Below, one piece after another: positions 1 to 5,657 of a stretch of DNA of 5,657 nucleotides. Source of the DNA: Bryobacterales bacterium. Lineage in GTDB: Bacteria > Acidobacteriota > Terriglobia > Bryobacterales > Bryobacteraceae. The stretch's first letter is position 1. Each line of letters opens with the position of its first letter. A program made the position numbers and the translations under genes. The stretch spans positions 1-5,657 of the forward strand of contig PLRZ01000512.1 of the NCBI GenBank assembly GCA_003164075.1, written 5' to 3'. The notes under the pieces were generated by a model. That model saw only the letters and a list, made by a program, of their open reading frames with translations, did not search any database and was not told the DNA's origin.

Positions 1-1970
1 CCGCCATTATGAACGGCAGCGGCGGGGGACGCGGTGGACGCGGTGGCGGGGGACGCGGCAGCGGTGGCGCTGGCGATCCCAATGAAGGCCGCCTGACGAA
101 GTTTGTGGTGGACCCCGAACTGGCGGAATCGGCCAACATGCGCTTCCAGGGACTTCACGATCCCGGCCTGGTGGAAGTCTCCGCCACGCTCACCAAGGAC
201 CAATCGCCGGATGCCGTGCGCGACGCGATCGTCAAAGCGTTGCAGGACGTCATCGACAATCCGCCCAGCGCCGCCGACGTGGATCGCGTGCGCACGCAGC
301 TTCTGCGCGGTCTGGAAAACAGCCTCTCGAACCCGCAGTCGATAGCCACCGGGGCATTGAACAGCGCCATTTCGCAGGGTGACTGGCGCTTGATGTTCCT
401 GCAACACGACCGCTTGAAGGATGTTCAGCCTTCCGATGTGGTCCGCACGGCGAAAGCCTACTTCAAGCCTTCCAACCGGACCGTGGGCTATTACATCCCC
501 GACATGAACCCGGACCGCACCGTGGTGCCGCCCACGCCCGATCTCGACGCCACGTTGAGGAACTACAAGAGCACCGTCACCATCGTGCACGCCGAGACGT
601 TCGACCCCACGGTCGCCAACATTGAAAGCCGCGTAGTGCGCTCCAAGCTGGCGAACGGTATGAAGGTGACCGTGCTGCCCAAGAAGACCGAGAACAACAT
701 CGTCACCGCCAGCATCGAGCTGCGTTTCGGCGATGCTGCCACGCTAGCCGGCCAGCGCGAGGCCGCGGCATTCGCCGGCAGCCTGCTGATGTCGGGCACC
801 AGGAGCCATACGCGCTCGCAGTTGCAGGATGAATTCCGCAAGCTGAATGCCCAGGTGACCGCCAGCGGCGGCGGTGGTGGTGGATTCGGCGGCGGCGGAC
901 GCGGAGGGCGCGGCGGTGGTGGAGGCGGGGGCGGCAGCCTGTCCACGGCGATTGCCACCGTCACGGCCCCGGCGGAGAATTTCGTGGCGGCGATGAAGCT
1001 GGCCGTCGAGATTCTGAAGGAGCCGCTCTATCCCGAAGACGAATTCGACCGGTCCAAAGCGCAGCGCCTCAAGGCGCTCGATAATCCGCAGACCGAGCCC
1101 ACGCAACTGGCCACCGAACTGTTGAACCGGCATCTTTCTCCCTTCGCCAAGGGCGACGTGCAGTACTCGCCCACGCGCGAGGAGCAGAAGCCGGAGCTCT
1201 CCAAAGTCACGCTGGCCGAGGCGAAGAAGTTCCATGACGATTTCTACGGCGCCAACTACGGCATCTTCGCGGTGGTGGGTCCGGTGACCCCGGCCGACAT
1301 GCAGAAGGCCGCCACTGAACTGCTGGGCAACTGGAATACGTCCAAAGCTTACAAGCCGCTGATCACGCCTTATAAGAAGGCGGAGCCCATCAACCAGAAG
1401 ATCGAAACGCCCGACAAGGCCAACGCCGAATTCCTGGCCGGGGAGCGCTTCCGGATGTCGCAAGACGATCCCGACTATGCGGCTATACGGATGGCCAGCT
1501 ATATGTTCGGCGAGCCCATCACGTCGCGCGTCTCCAACCGCATCCGCAATAAGGAGGGACTCAGCTACGGCGCCAACGCGCGCATCACCGTCCCCACCGA
1601 GGGCGATTCGGCGCAACTCGCCGTCACCGTGAGCCTCAATCCCGCGGTCGGTCCCAAGGTGGAATCCTGCTTCGTGGAGGAATTGCAGAAGGCGTATAAA
1701 GACGGCTTCACCGCCGCGGAAGTGGCTGAAGCCAAGAAGGCTATTCTCGATGCGAACATGATCGGCCGCTCCACCGATGCCGCGCTGCTCACTTTCGTGG
1801 CTTCCCATGAGCAGTTGGACCGACCAATGAAGTGGGACGCCGATTTCGAAGCGAAGATCGCTTCGCTCACTCCCGATCAAATCAATGCGGCGTTCCGCAA
1901 GCACATCGATCCCGCCGGGGTATCGATCGTGAAGGCCGGCGATTTCGCGGCCGCCAAGGTGTTCCAGTAA
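1..1970 (+). CDS. M16 (insulinase/pitrilysin) family metallopeptidase, C-terminal part; 5' end outside window
   Basis: The reading frame is open to the left edge (codons in phase with base 3), so the ATG at 9 is probably internal; residues here are counted from it (653 to the TAA at 1968). Residues about 20-165 match the second domain of an M16 protein, with GLHDPGLVEVSATL at 48-61 and the helix PPSAADVDRVRTQLL at 85-99. Residues about 205-653 are a second M16 half: strands RSKLANGMKVTVLP (211-224), a peptidase_M16_C segment from about 400, and the SRVSNRIRNKEGLSYG motif (506-521), which carries the Arg/Tyr pair typical of the non-catalytic half. The place where HxxEH would fall in this half reads REAAAFAGSLL (250-260), so it lacks zinc ligands; the catalytic HxxEH should lie in the missing N-terminus. 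Full two-domain relatives are around 900 residues and usually exported (family knowledge). Two Gly/Arg-rich loops, residues 3-22 and 287-309, are odd. The specific substrate is unknown. Confidence 0.93.
   Translation, partial: AIMNGSGGGRGGRGGGGRGSGGAGDPNEGRLTKFVVDPELAESANMRFQGLHDPGLVEVSATLTKDQSPDAVRDAIVKALQDVIDNPPSAADVDRVRTQLLRGLENSLSNPQSIATGALNSAISQGDWRLMFLQHDRLKDVQPSDVVRTAKAYFKPSNRTVGYYIPDMNPDRTVVPPTPDLDATLRNYKSTVTIVHAETFDPTVANIESRVVRSKLANGMKVTVLPKKTENNIVTASIELRFGDAATLAGQREAAAFAGSLLMSGTRSHTRSQLQDEFRKLNAQVTASGGGGGGFGGGGRGGRGGGGGGGGSLSTAIATVTAPAENFVAAMKLAVEILKEPLYPEDEFDRSKAQRLKALDNPQTEPTQLATELLNRHLSPFAKGDVQYSPTREEQKPELSKVTLAEAKKFHDDFYGANYGIFAVVGPVTPADMQKAATELLGNWNTSKAYKPLITPYKKAEPINQKIETPDKANAEFLAGERFRMSQDDPDYAAIRMASYMFGEPITSRVSNRIRNKEGLSYGANARITVPTEGDSAQLAVTVSLNPAVGPKVESCFVEELQKAYKDGFTAAEVAEAKKAILDANMIGRSTDAALLTFVASHEQLDRPMKWDADFEAKIASLTPDQINAAFRKHIDPAGVSIVKAGDFAAAKVFQ
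21..58 (+). repeat. In-frame 24-bp-period repeat encoding the first Gly/Arg-rich loop
   Basis: The 14-mer GGCGGGGGACGCGG occurs at 21-34 and again, perfectly, at 45-58, a period of 24 bp or eight codons. Between them is the related GGTGGACGCGGTGG. The product is a Gly/Arg tract with RGG units (residues 3-22 counted from base 9). The period is a multiple of three, so gain or loss of a unit would keep the reading frame. This looks like a short coding minisatellite grown by slippage; the mechanism is inference. Confidence 0.6.
867..935 (+). repeat. Gly/Arg-rich coding tract (second loop of the M16 protein)
   Basis: These 69 bases encode 23 residues: six Gly, Phe, four Gly, Arg, two Gly, Arg, then eight Gly (residues 287-309 counted from base 9). 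The codons mix GGC, GGT, GGA and GGG, so it is not a pure triplet repeat. It sits between the strand ending in LNAQVTAS and the strand LSTAIATVTAP, where M16 domains normally have a short beta-turn, so it should form a flexible surface loop rather than break the fold. Confidence 0.7.
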
Positions 1971-1996
1971 GGGGTAAGTGCCTTAAACTTGTGGGG

Positions 1997-2019
1997 CAGG
2001 CTTCAGCCTGGCTTCAGCC
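1997..2019 (+). repeat. Tandem mini-hairpins, GGCTTCAGCC twice
   Basis: GGCTTCAGCC occurs at 1999-2008 and again at 2010-2019, an 11-bp period. Each copy folds as GGC/GCC around a TTCA loop; the first extends to CAGGC-TTCA-GCCTG (1997-2010 gives six complementary bases a side if the loop is counted as two bases). They form the left end of the larger symmetrical element. Confidence 0.6.
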
Positions 2020-2085
2020 CGCCCTGCCGCACGGCGAGGTAAGAGCTCTGCTTTATGCCGTTGATTGAGTATCTCGCGGCATGGG

Positions 2086-2099
2086 CGGACTGAAGTCCG
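2086..2099. repeat. Mini-hairpin CGGAC-TGAA-GTCCG inside the intergenic element
   Basis: Bases 2086-2090 pair perfectly with 2095-2099 around the loop TGAA, the reverse complement of the TTCA loop in the left half of the element. The same loop recurs in the right terminal arm (AGGC-TGAA-GCCT, 2116-2127). The left half therefore carries TTCA loops and the right half TGAA loops, which makes the element symmetrical at this scale too. Confidence 0.55.
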
Positions 2100-2150
2100 G
2101 GGTCCCCTCTGGGGAAGGCTGAAGCCTGCCCCACAATTTGTAGCAGCAGT

Positions 2151-2156
2151 TATAGT
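2151..2156 (+). promoter_or_regulatory. Possible -10 box (TATAGT) ahead of the propeller gene
   Basis: TATAGT matches five of six bases of the sigma-70 -10 consensus and lies 36 bases before the ATG at 2193. No good -35 box lies 16-18 bases upstream, where the right arm of the inverted repeat falls, so this is weak. The AT-rich short stretch 2135-2162 stands out in a GC-rich background. Confidence 0.2.
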
Positions 2157-2192
2157 AAGTTCCTGTAAGCGTGCACAGGCACTAAGAAGCTC

Positions 2193-3896
2193 ATGCGTTA
2201 TCGGGGCGTCATCGCCGGAATCGTACTTACCGTTCTGGCGGTGACGCTCTGGCGTCTCACCCAGCCCGCGCCTTCCCACGATCTTCTCCTCACGCAAGTC
2301 ACTTTCGATCCCGGACTCACTGGTTGGCCCGCCATCTCCTCCGACGGTCGAATGGTCGCCTACGCCTCCGACCGCGACTCCGGCAGCAATCTCGAACTCT
2401 ACGTGCAGCCCATCCGCGGCGGCAGCCCGGTGCGCCTCACCAGCACCAGCGACGACAACTCCGAGCCGGCCTTCTCGCCCGACGGCGCCACCCTGGCATA
2501 CCACTCCACCAAATCCGGCGGCGGCATCTATACCGTGCCCGTGGCGGGCGGCGACCCGCATCTTCTGGCTGCCGGCGGACATACACCGCGGTACTCGCCC
2601 GATGGCCGCTCCATCGCCTATAGCGACGCTGCCGGCGCTTACATCGTGGCCAGCTCCGGCGGTGCGCCGCGCCGGTTCCATCCGGAGTTCCACTCGCTCG
2701 AAACACCGGCGTGGTCTCCCGATGGCGGTGCGCTGCTTTTCTGGGCCCAGGGCGACGTGCTGGTGGCGTCCCCCGACGGCGCGGACTTTGCGCGGAGCGG
2801 CCTCGCGGCGCGCGTCGCGAAAGCCGGCCTCGGCGCCGGCCCTTTCGACGACGCGCTGTGGACCTCCGATAGCTTCCTCTTCAGCGCCCGCACGGGAGTG
2901 GTGCGAAACCTCTATCGTTGCCCGCTCAACCGTCTCGGCAAAGCCACTGGCGACGTGGTCCGCCTCACCAACGGCACCGAACCGATCGGCGACCCATCGG
3001 TCTCGCGCGATGGCCGCATGGTGTTCTCCAGCGGCCGGCAACGTTACGACATCTGGGGCCTGCCGCTCGACGCCGCTAGCGGCCAGGCTACCGGCCCACC
3101 TTACCGCATTACCGACACGCTGGCGCCCACCGCCAATCCGGATATTTCGGCGGACGGCCGCAGGCTGATCTTCGGTTGCTCCCGCAATGGATTTACGGAG
3201 GTCTGGGAAAAAGACCTGGTTAGCGGAAAAGAAAAAGTGGCCGCCACCGGCGCGGAAGGCGCCAGTTACGGCCGCTTGCTCAAGACCAGCGGCGGCATTC
3301 TCTACGTTCGTCCCGCCGGCAGTCATGACGATGTGTACCTGGCGAATCGCCAACTGGCGGCGGGCACGCGGCACTGGGACGCCGACAGCCAGGAGACCAC
3401 CGTCCTGGTGAGCGGAGCGGGCATCGACGCGCTGAACATACTCACCAAACAGCGCGTGCCGCTTCTGAGCGCGCCGAGGCAGACGAAGCTCTCCGCGGCG
3501 TCCTATTCGCCCGACGATCGCTGGGTTCTGTTCCTGGCCGAGACAGCGCCGCAAGCTGCGCGCATCTATGTGGCCCCGGCGCGTGGCGGCGGGTGGCGCC
3601 CGGTTACCGATGGCGCCGGCGCCGTCGGCAAACCGCGCTTTTCGCCCGGCGGCCGGTTGATCTACTTCACTCTGGATCGCGGCGGCACGCGCGACATTTG
3701 GGCCGTGCGCTTTGACCCGCAAAGCGGTGACGCGTTGGGCCAGCCGTTCCCGGTGTTCCAACCGGGTGCGGGCAGGCTCTCGCTGGCGGCCGTAAATCCG
3801 CAGGCGCTCGACATCGCCGTGGCGCGCGACAAGCTGGCGATGATTCTCTGCGAGTCTACATCAACTATATGGATGGGCGATCCAGTACTCCGCTAA
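2193..3896 (+). CDS. Membrane-anchored PD40/TolB-like beta-propeller protein (receptor-type sensor domain without effector)
   Basis: 567 residues. The start is the first ATG after an in-frame TAA at 2166-2168; the purine-rich AAGAAG at 2184-2189 is a plausible but weak ribosome site. Residues 1-4 are basic and 5-20 hydrophobic (VIAGIVLTVLAVTLW), which suits an N-terminal membrane anchor or uncleaved signal with the rest outside the cytoplasm. Eight PD40-type blades can be picked out by their xxSPDGxxxxY/F cores: PAISSDG (46-52), PAFSPDG (92-98), PRYSPDG (132-138), PAWSPDG (172-178), PSVSRDG (268-274), PDISADG (316-322), ASYSPDD (436-442) and PRFSPGG (481-487). The C-terminal stretch IAVARDKLAMILCESTSTIW (541-560) resembles the closing segment of propellers fused to Ser/Thr kinases or winged-helix regulators in Acidobacteria (family knowledge). 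No kinase or DNA-binding domain is present. Likely role: sensing or protein/carbohydrate binding at the cell surface; ligand unknown. Confidence 0.88.
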   Translation: MRYRGVIAGIVLTVLAVTLWRLTQPAPSHDLLLTQVTFDPGLTGWPAISSDGRMVAYASDRDSGSNLELYVQPIRGGSPVRLTSTSDDNSEPAFSPDGATLAYHSTKSGGGIYTVPVAGGDPHLLAAGGHTPRYSPDGRSIAYSDAAGAYIVASSGGAPRRFHPEFHSLETPAWSPDGGALLFWAQGDVLVASPDGADFARSGLAARVAKAGLGAGPFDDALWTSDSFLFSARTGVVRNLYRCPLNRLGKATGDVVRLTNGTEPIGDPSVSRDGRMVFSSGRQRYDIWGLPLDAASGQATGPPYRITDTLAPTANPDISADGRRLIFGCSRNGFTEVWEKDLVSGKEKVAATGAEGASYGRLLKTSGGILYVRPAGSHDDVYLANRQLAAGTRHWDADSQETTVLVSGAGIDALNILTKQRVPLLSAPRQTKLSAASYSPDDRWVLFLAETAPQAARIYVAPARGGGWRPVTDGAGAVGKPRFSPGGRLIYFTLDRGGTRDIWAVRFDPQSGDALGQPFPVFQPGAGRLSLAAVNPQALDIAVARDKLAMILCESTSTIWMGDPVLR

Positions 3897-4000
3897 CTAT
3901 CGATTTGTGACTTAAAGAACAGGCGCCGCAAGTTTTTTTCACGATGGGATAACGTTGCGCTGGTTGTGGACGCCGTTCACTTGTACACTTAAGCCGGGCC
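3897..4000. other. Short intergenic gap, no gene
   Basis: These 104 bases separate the propeller gene and the kinase gene. They hold a T7 run (3933-3939) preceded by a weak AT-rich stem, and no clear promoter or Shine-Dalgarno motif. The frame of the kinase is closed by TAA at 3950-3952, which limits how far upstream its start could be. Confidence 0.5.
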
Positions 4001-5533
4001 ATGCCAGCAAAGCGTCTCTTACGAAGCCGGGACAAGAGATTTCGTATTCTGTTCCAGGAACATCCACAGCCGATGTGGATCCTCGACACCGACGGCCAAC
4101 ATCTGCAGGTGAATTCCGCCGCATGCAACCTCTACGGCTACTCGGCCGCGGAGTTTGAACACATGACCGTGGGCGATCTCCAAAGCGCCGACGATGCCCG
4201 CCGTTTCCTGGCGGAACTGCAGAATCCGGCGCGGGCCGCCGCCAGCGAGTGGCGTCACCGCACTAAGGACGGACGCTGGATCGAGGTGGAAATCGCGCTG
4301 CACGCGATTCAATACGGCGGCGAGAGCGCCGAATTGGCGGTCCTGATGGACATCAGCGGCAGGCGGCAACTCGAGGACCAGCTTCGCCAGTCGCAGAAAA
4401 TGGAAGCGTTGGGGCTGCTCACCGGCGGCGTGGCGCACGACTTCAATAATCTGCTCACCATCATTACCGGCTACAGCCAGCTTATTCTCGCCAAGCTGAG
4501 CGAGCACGACCCCAACCGGCATTCGGCCGAACAGATCGTGAAAGCCGCCGAACGCGCCGGAGAACTTACCCGCCGGCTGTTGCTGTTCAGCCGCCGGCGC
4601 GTGCCGCAGGCCAAGGTGCTGGACCTCAACCAGGTGATCGCCAGTCTCAGCGCCATGATGCAGAGGCTGTTGGGCGAAGAAATCGAACTGCAACTGGAGC
4701 TTGCCGCCGGCCTGGGTAGCGTGCATGCCGATGCCGGCCGCATCGAGCAGGTGCTGTTGAATCTGGCGGTGAATAGTCGCGATGCCATGGCGCATGGCGG
4801 AACCCTGACGATCGAAACGGCCAATGTTGCGGTGGAGCAGGGCGGCGGCCCGGTGAAGCCCGGCGCATACGTCCTGCTGACGGTGAAGGACACCGGCTCC
4901 GGCATGGATGCGGCCACGCAGGCGCAGGCATTCGAACCGTTTTTCACGACTAAGGGCGCGGGATCGGGAACCGGTTTAGGACTGTATACCGTTGCCGGCA
5001 TCGTCAAGCAGAGCGGCGGCGCCGTGGAACTGGCGAGCCAGCCCGGCCTCGGCACATCGTTCAAGGTATATCTGCCGCGGGTCGATCGCGCGCCGGTCAT
5101 CGTGCCGGCGGCGGAGCCCAAGCCTGCGGCGGTGCGGGGAGCGGAGACCATCCTGTTGGTGGAAGACGACGAGATGGTTCGCGCCCTGGTCCGCGAAACC
5201 ATGGAGAGCAGCGGCTATCGCGTGCTGGAAGCGTCGGACCCGCTGGAGGCTCGTGCCGTAGCGGCTAATTATCAGGGCGCCATTCAGCTACTAATCACCG
5301 ACGTGATTATGCCCAAGGCGAGCGGCCCGGAACTCGCGAAGGAGCTATTGCGCATCTCTCCCGGCCTGAAGGTGCTGTATATGTCGGGCCATACCGATCG
5401 GGCCATTTCGAAGCGTGGCGTGCGGCGCAAGGAAGTGGCATTTCTGCCGAAGCCGTTCACTCCCGCGGAACTTACCGCCATGGTGCGGGAAGTGCTGGAA
5501 AACGGCGGAAAGACGAATCACGCCAGTGAGTAA
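4001..5533 (+). CDS. Soluble hybrid histidine kinase: PAS - HisKA - HATPase - receiver
   Basis: 510 residues, with no membrane segment, so probably cytoplasmic. A PAS domain spans about 12-120 (HPQPMWILDTDGQHLQVNSAA at its start, DISGRRQLEDQL at its end). The dimerisation/phosphoacceptor domain follows, with the H-box GGVAHDFNN (142-150; His146 is the expected phosphorylation site). The ATPase domain has an N-box VLLNLAVNSRDAM (251-263), a G1 box DTGSGM (297-302), an F-box FEPFFTTK (311-318) and a G2 box GSGTGLGL (321-328). After an Ala/Pro/Val-rich linker (about 362-380) comes a receiver domain: acidic pocket EDD (388-390), phosphoacceptor Asp434 in TDVIMP, Ser462 in MSGHT and Lys484 in FLPKPF. 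All key residues are intact, so it should autophosphorylate and pass phosphate to its own receiver. The ATG at 4001 is the first start after the in-frame stop at 3950 and has no strong ribosome site. No HPt or output regulator lies in the window; signal and target are unknown. Confidence 0.95.
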   Translation: MPAKRLLRSRDKRFRILFQEHPQPMWILDTDGQHLQVNSAACNLYGYSAAEFEHMTVGDLQSADDARRFLAELQNPARAAASEWRHRTKDGRWIEVEIALHAIQYGGESAELAVLMDISGRRQLEDQLRQSQKMEALGLLTGGVAHDFNNLLTIITGYSQLILAKLSEHDPNRHSAEQIVKAAERAGELTRRLLLFSRRRVPQAKVLDLNQVIASLSAMMQRLLGEEIELQLELAAGLGSVHADAGRIEQVLLNLAVNSRDAMAHGGTLTIETANVAVEQGGGPVKPGAYVLLTVKDTGSGMDAATQAQAFEPFFTTKGAGSGTGLGLYTVAGIVKQSGGAVELASQPGLGTSFKVYLPRVDRAPVIVPAAEPKPAAVRGAETILLVEDDEMVRALVRETMESSGYRVLEASDPLEARAVAANYQGAIQLLITDVIMPKASGPELAKELLRISPGLKVLYMSGHTDRAISKRGVRRKEVAFLPKPFTPAELTAMVREVLENGGKTNHASE

Positions 5534-5625
5534 GTGGCTGTAAGTTAAGAAATATACTTGCGACTGAATAGGCTGACTGGTTTCAGAACTCCTGACGTCG
5601 TGGAATTTGGGATGAGCCCGTTTTC

Positions 5626-5648
5626 GTGGCGCAGGCACTCCTGCCTGC
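5626..5648. repeat. Second intergenic hairpin repeat, GTGGCGCAGGCA...TGCCTGC
   Basis: GCAGGCA (5631-5637) and TGCCTGC (5642-5648) are perfect 7-bp arms around CTCC. The flanking GTGGC makes the left end GTGGCGCAGGC, which matches the left end of the first element (GTGGGGCAGGC at 1991-2001) in 10 of 11 positions. The right-hand continuation lies beyond the window edge, so this may be one end of a longer element. It begins 93 bases after the kinase stop codon, in otherwise non-coding sequence (5534-5657). Confidence 0.6.
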
Positions 5649-5657
5649 TGGGTCGAG

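Larger units (their letters stand above)
1989..2136. repeat. 148-bp intergenic symmetrical element with 21-bp perfect terminal inverted repeats
   Basis: Bases 1989-2009 are the exact reverse complement of 2116-2136 (21 of 21; the left arm begins TTGTGGGGCAGGC and the right arm ends GCCTGCCCCACAA). Nested inside, CGCCCTGCCGC (2020-2030) pairs with GCGGCATGGGCG (2076-2087) with one bulged base. The whole can fold into a long cruciform or RNA hairpin. It starts 19 bases after the peptidase stop and ends 56 bases before the next start codon. No ORF of note lies in it. It could be a REP/MITE-like non-autonomous repeat, and as RNA it could stabilise or terminate the upstream message. I recall similar GGGGCAGGC intergenic sequences in Solibacter-type Acidobacteria, but cannot verify copy number. 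Confidence 0.75.

Noticed and set aside
9..11. ATG at position 9 as the true start of the M16 gene
   Set aside because: The frame stays open to the left edge, there is no ribosome site in the eight bases available, and the protein would lack the whole first domain including HxxEH and begin in the middle of the second domain.
744..1904. A 386-codon open frame on the minus strand within the M16 gene
   Set aside because: It is a shadow of the peptidase reading frame: its product includes the reverse reading of the glycine tract and has no recognisable domain.
1989..2136. The inverted repeat as an insertion sequence or a CRISPR-like array
   Set aside because: It is only 148 bp with no transposase frame, no visible target duplication, and no regular direct repeats with spacers.
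1983..3761. A 592-codon open frame on the minus strand, antisense to the propeller gene
   Set aside because: The plus-strand gene has clear PD40 motifs and a proper start. The minus-strand product is low-complexity and rich in Ala, Gly and Arg, matches no family I recognise, and runs through the inverted repeat element. Long antisense frames are common in GC-rich genes.
3914..3940. Possible Rho-independent terminator after the propeller gene
   Set aside because: AAAGAAC (3914-3920) can pair with the start of the T run (3932-3938) with one G-T wobble, but the stem is AT-rich, has an 11-base loop and consumes the T tract itself, unlike a classical GC stem followed by free Ts.
4019..4795. A 258-codon minus-strand open frame within the kinase gene
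   Set aside because: It lies opposite the intact PAS, H-box and N-box region of the kinase and has no family features of its own.
5553..5558. TATACT as a -10 promoter box after the kinase gene
   Set aside because: No -35 hexamer is found at the right distance and no gene follows within the window.
5611..5657. A possible new gene starting at ATG 5611 and running off the right edge
   Set aside because: Only 15 codons are visible, there is no ribosome site, and most of them read through the hairpin repeat at 5626-5648.

Overview
The window is GC-rich, and all three of its protein genes read on the + strand. In order they are the C-terminal two-thirds or so of an M16 (insulinase-family) metallopeptidase, cut by the left edge; a complete membrane-anchored PD40/TolB-type beta-propeller protein; and a complete soluble hybrid histidine kinase with PAS, HisKA, HATPase and receiver domains. 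The style points to a soil-type Acidobacteriota, probably Bryobacterales/Solibacter-like. The grounds are the wording of the PD40 repeats, which recalls the extracellular part of the modular receptors expanded in that group, the two-domain M16 protein, and the GTGGxGCAGGC-type hairpin repeats between genes. This assignment comes from remembered family style, not from a database search.

Layout: 1-1970 is the M16 peptidase fragment, which has two unusual Gly/Arg-rich loops. The gap 1971-2192 is almost filled by a 148-bp symmetrical element (1989-2136) with perfect 21-bp terminal inverted repeats, a second nested inverted repeat and four mini-hairpins sharing a TTCA/TGAA loop. 2193-3896 is the PD40 propeller protein. 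The 104-bp gap 3897-4000 holds no convincing signal beyond a T tract. 4001-5533 is the hybrid kinase. 5534-5657 is non-coding and ends with a second, different hairpin repeat (5626-5648) whose left end resembles the left end of the first element.

The genes do not form an obvious pathway. The gaps (222 and 104 bp) and the lack of overlap argue against a tight operon. The propeller protein looks like the sensor half of a modular receptor without its cytoplasmic effector. The hybrid kinase has neither a membrane anchor nor an adjacent output regulator. The most interesting material is the structured repeat element between the first two genes and the glycine-rich loop expansions in the peptidase; I see no clear sign of a new defence or mobile system.
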